Source: Tupaia tana (Eukaryota > Chordata > Mammalia > Scandentia > Tupaiidae). From it: a DNA stretch of 64,000 bases. The stretch lies in NCBI GenBank assembly GCA_026018925.1, contig JAKSZU010000011.1, positions 9,320,485-9,384,484 on the forward strand, read 5' to 3'. Below the pieces are notes generated by a model, which saw nothing but the letters and a program-made list of their open reading frames with translations, ran no database searches and had not been told where the DNA came from. The translations under genes were made by a program, and so were the position numbers. This document shows positions 10,850 through 21,674 of the stretch, in pieces. How positions within the stretch are numbered: the stretch's first letter is position 1; each line of letters begins with the position of its first letter.

Positions 10850-11035
10850 AAATACTCTCATACTTAACCTTCAAAATGCTCATGTGAGGCGTGTGCTGTT
10901 GCTGTCCTCATCTTCATACACAAGAGGACTCGGGCTTAGAGAGATTAAAGAAGCTGTTCTACAGGTGGGAAATGGCAAAGATAAAATTCACACTGATGTC
11001 CTCCTGGCTCCCACACTAACCACACCACACTGCAG
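10850..11035 (-). repeat. MIR SINE remnant, minus
   Basis: CTCATCTTCATACACAAGAG, GACTCGGGCTTAGAGAGATT, AAAGAAGCTGTTC track the reverse complement of MIR. A 155-aa open frame across this region is a chance ORF. Confidence 0.7.
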
Positions 11036-11054
11036 TGGCGTGAAGCTGTTCTTA

Positions 11055-11200
11055 TCTGCTCCTATCTCCTTTGCAAAGGTCCTAAGGTCCCGAGAGGTAA
11101 CAGCCATGTCTAGGATCACAGGCTCGTTAGTCATTTACTGGGTCTGGAGTCCAAGTCTCCTGAATCCTGATGTGATACTCTTTCCACTGTTCCATTCAGG
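11055..11200 (-). repeat. Possible second MIR remnant, minus
   Basis: GGATCACAGGCTCGTTAGTC, TGGGTCTGGAGTCC, CTCTTTCCACTGTTCC resemble the tRNA-side half of a reversed MIR. Weak, and could be a continuation of the piece at 10850. Confidence 0.45.
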
Positions 11201-11435
11201 TTGGCTCATCCAAGATGAGGAGAGGTCAAAGGAGATGCTTGCCCATCTGGCCCTGGCATTGAGGGGTGGGCAGGTATAGGAGTTGAGGTCCCCATATTCT
11301 CTTTCTCATGCACATCATCAATGGGCTGGAGAATGAGACTTATGTAGCATGGGGTTGATGGACCACTGCCTCTCAGTTTCCCCTTACAGTCCCTGCTCAC
11401 AGATGTTGTAGGACCCTCAGCAAAAGCCTGAACTG

Positions 11436-11714
11436 TTTTTTTTTTTTTTTTTTTTTTTTTTTTGAGAGTTTTTTTTTGCTATAGGGCTCGTGCGCTTGCC
11501 AGAAAGACAGAGAGAGACAGAGAGACAGAAAGCGAGAAATCACCCCCCAGGGGGAATGGCCATGCCGCAATCCCTTCTCCTCCATTCTCCTCTCGGGATC
11601 TTGGACACACACACACGCGCCCCGTGTGAGTTTAAGCCACCGGGTCCGGGACTCGAACCACGGTCAACTACGTGGGAGTCCAGCGACATAGCCATTACGC
11701 TAACTGCTGGTCCC
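11436..11714 (-). mobile_element. Young tRNA-derived SINE, long form, minus
   Basis: T28 start, GCTATAGGGCTCGTGCGCTT, GA-rich segment, CCCCAGGGGG body and head ending GCTGGTCCC. Perfect 11-bp duplication AGCCTGAACTG at 11425-11435 and 11715-11725. Confidence 0.95.
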
Positions 11715-11725
11715 AGCCTGAACTG

Positions 11726-12188
11726 GTTTTCATCTTAGAAGAGACCCTTTGGATGATCTGTTCTCCAGTGATTGCCAGCAATTGCCACCAGGCACACTCC
11801 TCACACTGACTTGACCAGGCAGTCTCTAGCCTTGCTCCACTCCTTGCCTCTATCTCCTTCTTTCCTTTGGACTGGAAGCATGAGTCTGCCTCCTAATTCT
11901 GACTCTAGCTCCTCGAGACTCTCCATGCGAGTATCTCAGTGCCTTGGTTGAAGTTGGCTGATTCCTTCTTGACCAACCCCTCAGGACCATTCTACTCAGA
12001 ATTTACAGAGAGGTTTACATTTCCAAGAAATTTAGTTCAGCCTGACCCTTGGGATGGTCGCTCCTTTTCTGTCTGTGAGATGCTACATGTGATACATTCA
12101 CCTCTTCTCTGTGCGTGATGCACCAATGCGTTAACCACAGCAACACAGTCATGGTCACCAATCGTCTTAAACTAATGGCTTCAAGAGA
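11726..12188. other. Unassigned sequence
   Basis: No gene or repeat recognised. Confidence 0.5.
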
Positions 12189-12189
12189 C

Positions 12190-12370
12190 AGAAGCTTGTA
12201 ATAGTGGTAATAGTGATAATCATATAATTCATTGATTGAGTAGTTTATACACATATGACCTTTTGAGGTAGGTGTGATTACAATCTCCATTTTACAGACG
12301 GGCACACTGAGGCACAGCAAGGTTAAGCAACTTGTCCAAGGAGACAGAGATGGACAGCACCGAGTCAGAC
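12190..12370 (-). repeat. MIR SINE remnant, minus
   Basis: Strong MIR core in reverse: TCTCCATTTTACAGACGGGC, ACACTGAGGCACAGCAAGGT, TAAGCAACTTGTCCAAGG. The clearest MIR in the window. Confidence 0.88.
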
Positions 12371-13945
12371 CTTGAACTTTGACATAGAGATAGCGTCACC
12401 TTTGCTGGCTTCCTGCCATATGCCAGTCCTTCTCCTTGGTGTTTTATGTATGTGGTGGGAAATTCTTGTGAAATCTCTGCCCCTATGTATTTCCTGGTAT
12501 TTCCTGTGTTTTCTCCCCATGAGGCAGCTAAGTCTTCTGTAAAGCTTCAGGGAAAGGAACCCAGCAACGTGGAGATAACAGAGGAGTCATATTTTTAGCT
12601 TTTGAGTCTCAAATCCCAGGTTCTGGTCATAAACCAAAGATTTAAAAGATTAGATGAAAAGCTGGGAAACTGTTTCTCCAAACCAGACAAGACTCTTCAC
12701 ATTTGAGAAGGAGGAGAGTCAGAGAAGCCAAGAAAACTGACGTGAAGGTGGAGACCCTGGGAAGAAGTCCTGAACACACCTCACCTACCCCACAGTCAGC
12801 TCTCCCCAGGTGAAGCAATGAGAAAATGTCAGACAGGGCTGAAGGGGGAAGAAACAGATGGGTCCTCTGTCCTTCTTGGTGTGTAGATAAGAACATGCTG
12901 ACGTGACTGAGATTACCTTTTCAAGACAAAGCCACATCAGAACTCAAAATAGAAATTAAGAAGTGGTTTAGAAAAATAAGGAAACGTGTCATTTGTTATA
13001 CAGCTTAGTTCGAGATCCATGTGGACCCAGCCACCATCCCTGTTCTGCCCACTGACCCAGTGGAATCATTTTTTATTATGCCCATGTTATGCCGTTTGAT
13101 AACGAGTGGAAAAATTACTGGCCCAGGGGACACAGAGATAAGTAGAAGGAAAAGTACATCAGAAGAAAAGTGGAAAATAAAGAACGAAGGGAAAAAAAAT
13201 AGGAGAGTGATAAGAAACAGGTAACGTATGGAAGGCACAGCCCCTGAGACACCATCATTTCTGTACGGACCAGTCCTCCTTCTCCTCCAATAAATGTGAA
13301 CATTTGGTCAGGATGTACTTACATTTTTACTTGGTGGAATAGTCATTTCTTTATCCCTTTTCCCGAAGCTCTAACTCGGGACCGGACATTGTGAAAATGT
13401 AGCCAGTCTCTACGACGGAGTTCTTTCAACTGTGTCACTGCTGGAAAAAAAAAAAAAAAAAAAAAAAATTGCATGTGAATCAGAGTCCTATCATGGAAAT
13501 TATGCTTTGTGACAAATATGTTATGAATGACGGCCCATAAAACCACGCCAGTATGTATGCTATCACAGCATTCAATTATTTTAACCTGCTGTGAACTTAC
13601 TTGTGATAAATCATGGGAAAACTGAAGAGAACTATCTTTAGTCACTGTGCTGTTTCACTTGCTCCAGTCATTCACGGCTCTAAAAATACAATTTATATCA
13701 TCGGATTCCTGAAATTCCTTCAGTGCTTACATTCTGATTTAAGTGGCATTAACACTGGGGCGATTAACTGAGAAGTCCGAGGCTACCAACCAGTGCCCCT
13801 CTGGTATTAGCAGTCTATGGGATTGAGTCCACTGTTTATCAGACAGGCAGCAAAGGTGCGAGTAGAATGTGTTCTGCAGGTTGGGAAGAGGCTTGTGATT
13901 CTCAGCCTGAAAAGGGATCTTTCGATGACAGAATGCATGACCCTT
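12371..13945. other. Unassigned sequence with an A24 run
   Basis: No gene identified. An A24 run lies at 13445-13468. The part 13470-13760 looks like unique DNA of ordinary composition and could be a conserved non-coding segment, which only alignment could show. Confidence 0.45.
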
Positions 13946-13947
13946 TT

Positions 13948-14206
13948 TTCTTTTTCTTTTTTTAAAGAGAGATTTTTGCTCTAGGGCATGTGTGCTATCT
14001 GGAGAGAGAGAGAGACAGAAAGTGAGAAATCACCCCCAAGGGAGATGGCCGCACTGCAATCCCTTCTCTTCCATTCTACTCTCAGGATCTTAGACATGAA
14101 TGCACATGCTCCCCCTGTGAGTTTCAAGCCACCGGGTCCAGGACTTGAACCCCAGTTGACTACATGGGAGTCCAGCGATGTAACTATTATGCCTTCCACG
14201 GGTCCC
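13948..14206 (-). mobile_element. tRNA-derived SINE, long form, minus
   Basis: Mixed T/C tail, TTTTGCTCTAGGGCATGTGT, GAGAGAGAGACAGAAAGTGAG, body and GGTCC end. Duplication ATGCATGACCCTTTT / ATGCATGACACTTTT flanks it. Confidence 0.9.
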
Positions 14207-14237
14207 ATGCATGACACTTTTGATGGTACTGTTTTAG

Positions 14238-14385
14238 AGTAGGGTGATCATATATCTGAATGTTCAATTTAGGATATTTTTGGAAGTGATGGACTGATGA
14301 TTAATATATCTGCTGGGAGTCAGCCATAAGCTAAGACTATTTTATTGAAAAGGCGTGAATGTTAATAATGGACTAATAATGGAGA
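14238..14385. repeat. Possible DNA-transposon remnant
   Basis: AGGGTGATCATATATCTGAA and TGATGATTAATATATCTGCT weakly resemble a short hAT-type element. Tentative. Confidence 0.3.
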
Positions 14386-14744
14386 ATGAGGTTGAATCTC
14401 CCTCCGGTTCAAGGACCATTGCCTGGCTTACTTCTCTATGAACCATTTAGAGAAAGAAGAGGGCCCTTTGGCTACATGCCCCTGTGGTTGACTCTCTCCC
14501 TCATCTTCCTCAGGGATACTTGAGCGGCTACATTTATTTGTATATACGCAGAGATAGGCCTGGGCTAGGCTTGAATGTGTTGCTTTTATAAATAAAAAGT
14601 TAGGAGATTGGGGATGTGAATTATAGTTACAGAACAATAGTGAGAAAATACCTTACTGGAAGAGAAGCAACACACTATGAATCAAGTATTGTAGACAGTG
14701 ACTTCTCCAGCCCCGAATTTCCTCTACCAGTAAAATTAGGTAGT

Positions 14745-14905
14745 TGCATTTGATCTATGATTTTCAACCCAGGCACTTGGAGAGTATAGCAGTGAGCTGG
14801 CCACGCCAGGAGGCTTTATTTAATTAGTCTAGGGTGGGGCTCCCCAGATGGCTCTGACGCGCAGTCTGAGCTGAGACTGGAGTGTTTAGACTGGAGCATT
14901 TCTGA
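14745..14905. mobile_element. MER5-like hAT-Charlie remnant
   Basis: GATTTTCAACCCAGGCACTT, TTAATTAGTCTAGGGTGGGG and CAGATGGCTCTGACGCGCAG fit the order of a MER5-type nonautonomous element. Ends are not exact. Confidence 0.55.
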
Positions 14906-15324
14906 GATCTCCATCAATTTATCCAAGTGGCCTCTGTGACGGTCTGTGTTCTGGGGACAATGGAAATGGCAGGCATAAGAATAACCCATCTAACCCCTCA
15001 CCACTGTCACTGGCTTGTTATAATCAGAATTGTTTGGACACAGTGTTTCCTGAGATGCTTTGTGGAAGTTTTAGATCCCATGTCACCTGTCTGGTGACAA
15101 CAGTAGGAAAATACATCCCATCCTGGGAGTATTATGGATATGACCTTGGGTAAGAAAAGAAGCCTAGTAAATTGAGCACCGAGTTGCCTAGCTGATGTTC
15201 TCCACGTGATCACAATGGAAGAAAGTGTAAAGCTCTTCCTAACCTTCCAACATGATGCTGTGTGGTGGTCAGGGTCAAATTTCAAAGGGGACATAATAAG
15301 TCTTCTTGGGTTGCAAATGTATCT
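14906..15324. other. Unassigned sequence
   Basis: No gene or repeat recognised. Confidence 0.5.
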
Positions 15325-15573
15325 CACTATCCTTATTATTATTTTTATTTTGCCAGAGGATGTGTGTGCTCCCCTGAGAGAGACAAAGAGAGAAACTGAA
15401 AAAGCACCAGCTGGAGAATGGTCACACCGTGATCCCTTCTCCTTCTTTTAAGATTTTGGGCATGCATGCATAGGCACCTGGCATATTTCTCAAGCTGCTG
15501 GGCCTGAACTTGAACTGCATAGTCAGCCATGTGGGATCCAGCCACTTGAACCATTAGACCACCGGCTGGTCCG
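15325..15573 (-). mobile_element. Diverged tRNA-derived SINE, minus
   Basis: A/T tail, GCCAGAGGATGTGTGTGCTC, GA segment, body CGTGATCCCTTCTCC, head end CACCGGCTGGTCC. Clearly family-related but older. Confidence 0.75.
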
Positions 15574-15574
15574 T

Positions 15575-16104
15575 ATGCCACCATCTTTACACATCTCACC
15601 TAATCCTTCAGGATACTACTTGTGCCCTCAGTGATGTGAGAATGATTATGGATGTAAAAATACTATTAGTGAGCAAAATCTTCCTCACCAGCTGTGCTCA
15701 GGGGTTCTGGATCTGATGACCAGCTTTTCGATGCTTGACGATTTGGTATTTAGTGCTTTCTCATTTTTTCTGATAGAGACCGTTAAGCACGTTATGTTCT
15801 TTCTCCCAGTTGGCAACTCAACAAAGGCCAGCAATAAAAACCTCCACTTGTGTAATAAACCGTTGTACGATCTACTGCGTATGAACGAGGTCCCTGAAAA
15901 TGTGCAACCTTTCTGCACGTTAAACACAAAACAGATGGAGGTTGGAAAATAACTTTCTTTTTTAAGGGAGGGGAAAGTCAAAGAAGGAAGAGCAAATCTC
16001 AAAGAGTCCTAACTTACTAACCCAGAGGCTGAACTCTCCATTCCAGGTCGTCAGGGGCAACAGCATCCTAGGGAGAGGCCAGCAGGTGGTCTGGCTTTAG
16101 AGAG
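15575..16104. other. Unassigned, CpG-retaining sequence
   Basis: 15690-15960 has about ten CpGs outside any SINE, unlike its surroundings. Overlapping open frames of 78 aa (plus, 15716-15952) and 105 aa (minus, 15685-16002) exist, but I recognise neither protein. Confidence 0.4.
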
Positions 16105-16205
16105 TAATGGAGAGTCAAGCTGGCCCCTCTGCCACTAGCTAGCCAGGTGAACTGGGCAGGCCATTATTCCTCTGAATCTCTTTCTCAAACCTCATGTATG
16201 GAATA
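16105..16205 (+). repeat. MIR fragment
   Basis: CTCTGCCACTAGCTAGCCAG, GTGAACTGGGCAGGCCATTA and CTCTGAATCTCTTTCTCAAA follow the MIR consensus order. Confidence 0.65.
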
Positions 16206-16344
16206 GTCCTACCTTTGATCCTTTTGCCCAAGCACAGCAGAAATGAAGTAGCTGGAAATACAAATACTCTGGTTTTCTTGTTACCACTGTTTTTAATTTG
16301 CTTTTGTTTATTTGCTGGATTTCTATATGTAAAAAAGGTAAATG

Positions 16345-16605
16345 AAGCCCAGCTTCAGAGGCACCATCGGTAATGTACTGGCCTACAGGGCTGGAAGCCA
16401 CATGGCTGACCATGAGTTCATATCCTTGGCCTGGTTGACCTGAAACACACCATGTGGGCACACTTGCCCAGGTCCCCGGGAAGGTGGAGGGCTGAGGAAA
16501 AGAAATTGGGGCATGATGAGACTCTGTCAAGAGTGATTATCTTTTTCTTTCTGTCTCTCTCTGCACATGCTATCATAAATAAAAATAAAAATTGAAAAGC
16601 AAATG
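16345..16605 (+). mobile_element. Old tRNA-derived SINE, distinct class
   Basis: Head-like GAGGCACCATCGGTAATGTA, CACATGGCTGACCATGAGTT, a body, CTTTCTGTCTCTCTCTGC and an A/T tail. The head differs from the dominant family; the 3' CT block is shared. Confidence 0.6.
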
Positions 16606-17864
16606 AGTAATTCCTAGGATAGGATAAATGACAAAGCCCAGCATTTATGAACAACGTATATACACATGTATGAGCCAGTCTGTCTGTCCAGTGTCTATTT
16701 ATTTTTTTTTTATATCCTCTCATGTTCTCAAGGGGAAAATTAAGGTACTTTTTAAGGATTCACATTTGTCACATATTGCTTAATAGTTTATGATTTAATC
16801 TGTGGGAATGACTGAGCTTTGGTTATTAAATAAATCTGAAACCTGATCTTAGAGTAGTTAAAGAGCCACCGGGCGCACACAACCTGTCCCTGAAAGCACG
16901 CCACCCCTATGCGAAGGTGTGGGGTGCGAAAGGGAGGCATTCATGTCTTATAAAATATGATGAAATCCATATCAAGTTTTCTTTAAAATATAGAATCCTG
17001 TGAAGTGCCAAATGCGGTATGTTCTAAAGGAATACGATATTACAAAATCTGGGGGACGAGAGGACTTGTAACTGGTTTTATCAGCCAAGATACAAGGAGG
17101 AAAACAGAAGCCACGCCAGGAGTCTCAGATAGGCAGGATTTAATATAGGAGTTGAATGCGGAGGTGTTGGAAAACTGACAGAACAGCAGAACACTGACGA
17201 AGCAGGCACCATTTCTGAGATAAGAAAGATACAACATGCTGAGGAGCTGGTGCTCTGATCTCTGAAGAAGGGTCATAGTCCCTGAAGGTAGTCACTCAAG
17301 ATGCAGTAGAAGGTTCTGGAAGTGTGGAAACGGCTGGCACCTATCACCATCTGTCTCTGCCAGAGCACCTCGACTTGGGAAAGCGAGTCCATTCTCTCTC
17401 TAGCACCATCTATTGGCGGCACGTAAGAAGCCAGCTACTAAGGACGCAGGCTGCAAAGGGCCAGGTGTTGGCTGGAGATTCCTATGAGGTAGAGTGGTGG
17501 GTAAAATCCAAGAAAAATGTCAGAGAAAGGAGAAAAAAAAAGGGGGGGGGGGAGGCTGAGCCCTGTGGGCACATTTCCCCAGAAGTGAGAAAAGAGCAGG
17601 CAAGAAACCAGACTGAATGTTACAGAAAAACAGACCACGTCAGTGCCCAAAGAGACCTTATTCTAATCAGACTAACTCTAGGAATTGCAGGTCAGTGGGA
17701 GAGAATTAGCACAGATAACAGAACCACTAAGTGGTAGTGATTTATCTGCAGTTCACACATATCTACCTAACCGTGCAAGTGTTTTTCTCTGCCATCCTTA
17801 GCTGTCAGAGCTGGTGGCCAGCAACTGCACTTTACAGGAATTTAGCACATTATCTTACCAAAGT
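16606..17864. other. Unassigned sequence
   Basis: No gene identified. 16865-16935 is locally CpG-containing. 17100-17560 has repeat-like wording such as AGCACCATCTATTGGCGG that recalls ancient LTR or LINE UTR sequence, but I cannot assign it. An A9-G11 junction lies at 17533-17552. Confidence 0.4.
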
Positions 17865-18055
17865 ATGTTAATTTATTTAATCCTCCTGTAATGCAATGGG
17901 GGGGGGGGTTAAATCAGACCAATTTTGCTTAACTCTATTTTATAGATGGAATGCAATCTTGTTTAATGAATGGCAAGGTTGCCTCTTATTAGCTGCAAAG
18001 CCAGGAGGTGCACTTAGGTCTTCTGACTTCTAGCCCATTGCTCTTTCTACATGGC
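17865..18055 (-). repeat. MIR SINE remnant, minus
   Basis: TTTATTTAATCCTCCTGTAA, CTATTTTATAGATGGAATGC, TTAGCTGCAAAGCCAGGAGG and GCTCTTTCTACATG match reversed MIR. A G9 run sits inside. Confidence 0.75.
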
Positions 18056-18056
18056 A

Positions 18057-18642
18057 AAAATCTAAGAATTTTGTAGTTCTAATCATGACTTAATAACCTC
18101 TTCAGACATACACATAAACCCCGGATACCATGTTACTAAATGAGTTTCACTGAAAGGATTCTTTTATGTTCAATCCTTAGGCAACTACTCATGTATCACA
18201 CTGAGTCTTCTTTGCTTTGCAAATGCTGTTGTGTCTACTAGAAGTGCACTTGTTTCTTTTCTTTACATTTTCAGTTTGTTCATTTATTCCATGGGCGTGG
18301 GGTGGCAGATTCCCAGAGGCTCTTACACTTCCGTCCACTCTGTCAGCCAGCCCGAGTCACCAGCATGAATGCACGCTCAATGTGCTCAAGGATGTCCCAG
18401 GACATGAACTTAGGACCTTTCTGAGCTGGATCTGGTTGCGTTAAAACTGAGCTCCCACCTGTCCTGAGTGCACTTCTTTCTACATAGCAAATGATGGAGT
18501 TGTGTTTTAACTAAGATAAAGGCACAAAGTCAGCAAGTGGAGAAAAAGTCATATTGGAAAAATTGCCTTTGAGAATTGTCTTAAGCTCTCATAAAATACT
18601 GATAGATTCTCTTGCAACAGAACTAGCACTGCCAGTTTTCCT
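18057..18642. other. Unassigned; possible worn SINE at 18240-18460
   Basis: The end CTGAGCTCCCACCTGTCCTG and middle part hint at a very old reversed SINE, but evidence is weak. Otherwise nothing. Confidence 0.3.
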
Positions 18643-18660
18643 TAAGATTGCAGACCTCAG

Positions 18661-18926
18661 GGATCAGCAGTTGGCGTAATGGCTATGTCGCTGGACTCCC
18701 ATGTAGTCGACAGCGGTTCAAGTCCCAGATCCAGTGGCTTAAACTCACATCGGACACGTGTGCATGTGTGCCCAAGATCCCAAGAGGAGAATGGAGGAGA
18801 AGGGACTGCGGCGTGGCCATTCCCCCTGTGGGGGTGATCTCTCGCTTTCTGACTCTCTCTTTCTTTCTGGTGAGCACATGCACCCTATAGCAAAAACCTC
18901 TCCAAAAAAGAGAAAAAAAAAAAAAA
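18661..18926 (+). mobile_element. tRNA-derived SINE, long form
   Basis: Complete copy with A-rich tail. Flanking duplication AAGATTGCAGACCTCAG, 17 bp, before 18661 and at about 18927-18943. Confidence 0.94.
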
Positions 18927-18943
18927 AAGATTGCAGACCTCAG

Positions 18944-19684
18944 TTATTTCGTTGGGGCCCTACTGACATGGCTGGTCTGTACAAAGGGGACAGGTTGGAA
19001 AAAGCAGCTGCATATCTAAATTCTACGATCATTCTCAGGACTACAGCACGGAGTCCTAGGGAAGAAAGCAGTTCAGCAGTCTCGGCAGGCATTCTCTGAG
19101 TGCAAGGTAGGCCGACTGACTCTCTTGTGTTACTCACAAGCACGGTCTCCTTCTCTCTTACCACGTCACCTCCCTGGCCTCTCCCCACTGAGGTTCCCAT
19201 GACTGAATTTGTGTGGATAAGCTACATACCCACTGTCCTGTGCTTAAAATGAATTTTACTAATTGATCAAGATTTGGTGGCCCACTAAGAAAGATCTGTA
19301 GCTCCTGGGTCCAAGGTATATTGGGGGAAAAGCCCTGGATGCAAAGAACGTGTGTCTGAAAGTTAAAACTCTAAGTTCAGGTAAGAAAAGATGCTTATCA
19401 ACCCTGTGGTCTAAGAACAGTCAGGTAAGTTCTCTGAACTTTGAACTCTTCATTGGAGAAGTGTTTCCTCAGCCCACAGGAGGGTGGTAAGATTCAAATA
19501 ACAAATTGCATAGTAACCAATGGTGGCACAAGGAAACACTTTGAAAACTATAAACCTTCTACAAATGTAAGATACATGTTCACGTTTTCTTTTTCTGTGT
19601 GTTACCAAAGTTTCTCTGTAGGGTTACCCTTCCATAAAAACGTAGTCCATTATAACATAGGTCTACCTCTCTGATGTGTGCTAT
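18944..19684. other. Unassigned sequence
   Basis: No gene or repeat recognised. Confidence 0.5.
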
Positions 19685-19985
19685 GAGAAATAAGCCAGAC
19701 TACAAAGCGTACACATTGCATGATTTACTCACCTGACATTCTGGAAAAGGCAAGGCTATAGAATAAAAAACTCTCAATCGATGGTTGCTTGCAGCCTGGG
19801 TGAGAGGGAGTCACTGGTTAACTGCAAAGAGGCTGGAGAGGAGGATTTTTAGGGTGATAGGAGCACTCTGCATGGTGATAGAGTAGGAGATAAATGACAC
19901 TATTTGTCAAAACCTACAAAATTCTCAGCACACAATGAAAACTTTGATTTATGCAAAATGAATACAACAAAGCAATAAGGAGTGA
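19685..19985 (+). mobile_element. L1M 3' end remnant
   Basis: AAGCCAGACTACAAAGCGTA, ATTCTGGAAAAGGCAAGGCT, then TTTTTAGGGTGATAGGAGCA and TATTTGTCAAAACCTACAAA match the L1M region just after ORF2. Ancient. Confidence 0.75.
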
Positions 19986-20812
19986 GGGGATCTGAGGATA
20001 GCATGCAGACCTGACAAAACGATCTCTGTATTACACATGTCTGACATGACCTCACTGAAGGAGATAGGAAGGAGAAAGGACTTGACCTGGGGTGACTGGG
20101 GAAGACGATGTTTTGACTGAAATCTGGAAGGCCAAAGAGAAAAGCAATCATTCGCACTCAATAAACTCTAGTTGGCAGTTTTGTGTCTCATGGGATTGCT
20201 GGTGGACCGCTATGAAGCATAGCATGTATACTGGACTGGAGAAACAAGTAAATGGATGGTCTGTGGTAGGAGCCACTTTTCCTGATGTCGGAGAAGGAAG
20301 TTACAGAAAAGAAAAGACAGAAAGCCAGAGTGAAGAATTTGGACTAGATGAGAGTTAGAGACATTAGCATGAAATCAGCTTTAGCTTAATACAATTCTAA
20401 ATGAATTTTTACAGAATACCTTACAGCTCTGTGTGTACACATAGATAGAATTAGATAGGGTTAGAATACATCTGTGTATTTCCTAGACCTGTCCACTGAG
20501 AGTCTAGGAGCAATAACATCTGAGTGGCAATGAGCACACCAAACATCCAGCTCTTAGTTACATTTCTCCAGGGATCCTTGGAGAAGTGGCTGATTCTAGG
20601 GCCAAAGGCAATGCAAAAAAATGGAGCCTAAAGCATCTTCTAGGGCCAAGAAGTAAAAGCAAACAAACAAACAAAAAACCTCAAAATGAAAATGACAAAG
20701 GCATATGTCAAAGGGATTTATAAAGGAACTCCCAATGGCCAAAGCTGGAATAACAAAATAAATGATGTAGTATGTTGCTATAACTCTAAATATGAAATAA
20801 AAATCTGCGATC
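19986..20812. other. Unassigned sequence
   Basis: No gene or repeat recognised in about 830 bases. Confidence 0.5.
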
Positions 20813-21050
20813 TTCCAGGTAGCGAGGTGGTTAAGGCAGCTGGATCCCACATGACCAACTACGTGGTTCCAGTTCTAGACCTGGAAGCTGAGAAAATAGA
20901 CTGGTGTGTGCATGTATGCCCCAAATCCCAAGAGAATGGAGAGGAAGGGATTGTGGTGTGTCCATCCTCCCTAGGGGCGTAATGTCTCATTTTCCCTCTC
21001 TGTCTCTCTCTCTGATGAACACATGTGCCCTGGAGCAAAAATCACAACAA
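20813..21050 (+). mobile_element. Diverged tRNA-derived SINE
   Basis: AGCGAGGTGGTTAAGGCAGC head, CCCAAATCCCAAGAGAATGG body, CTCTCTGTCTCTCTCTCTGA and GAGCAAAAATC end. Confidence 0.8.
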
Positions 21051-21390
21051 AAATCTGTATTACCTTGCTGATAGAATAAAGGAGAAATGGAAGGAAGGAA
21101 GAAAAGATTTCCTACAGAAAAGTAACAATGTAAACTGCCTCTTCTAGGGGATGACATACTTCCAAAGAGTAGCATAAGGAAAGGGGTTAAAAATGTAACG
21201 ACAGTGGAGAGAGGTGGTAAGCACTACCTTGGCCAGGTGATCAGTGTCAACATCAGCAGCAGTAAGTCATGTGGATAGTGCATGAGAAGGGCATTCACCT
21301 CTACAGGTTCATTCCACGCATCCCATAATCCCAGTCTGAAAGAAAACATCTGGCTAATACTCAGTACTCTTCAAGAACTGTCAAAGTTAG

Positions 21391-21643
21391 GGGGAACCAG
21401 CAGTTGGCGTAATGGCTATGTCGCTGGACTCCCACGTAGTTGACTGCGGTTCGCGTCCCGGACCTGGTGGCTTAAAACTCACGCCGGGCGCGTGTGTGTG
21501 CATGCCCAAGATCCCGAGAGGAGAATGGAGGAGAAGGGATTGTGGCGTGGCCATCCCCCCTGGGGGGTGATTTCTCGCTTTCTGTCTCTCTGTCTCTCTC
21601 TGTCTGTCTGGCGAGCGCACGCGCCCTATAGCAAAAACCTCTC

Positions 21644-21667
<24 letters not shown>
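21391..21667 (+). mobile_element. Young tRNA-derived SINE (GGTTCGCG subfamily)
   Basis: Near-consensus, A-tail of more than 20. Duplication AGAACTGTCAAAGTTA is perfect on both sides. The internal pol III promoter is visible: box A TTGGCGTAATGG at 21404-21415 and box B GGTTCGCGTCC at 21448-21458. Confidence 0.96.
21404..21458 (+). promoter_or_regulatory. Pol III box A and box B of a SINE
   Basis: Exemplar of the internal promoter carried by the SINEs here. Box A fits TRGYNNARNNGG and box B fits GGTTCGANNCC with one change. Spacing of about 32 bases between boxes is tRNA-like. Confidence 0.75.

Positions 21668-21674
<7 letters not shown>

Noticed and set aside
10812..11279. 155-aa open frame
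   Set aside because: Overlaps MIR remnants; no domain, no splice context, ordinary chance length.
17324..17737. 137-aa open frame
   Set aside because: Low-complexity Lys/Arg part over an A/G homopolymer; no family recognised and no exon signals.
20092..20358. 88-aa open frame with mixed composition
   Set aside because: Considered as a possible exon; no splice sites bound it well and no family was recognised.
21391..21480. SINE heads as functional tRNA genes
   Set aside because: Boxes A and B are present, but there is no proper acceptor stem pairing, no T33 and no tRNA 3' end; the transcript continues into a SINE body.
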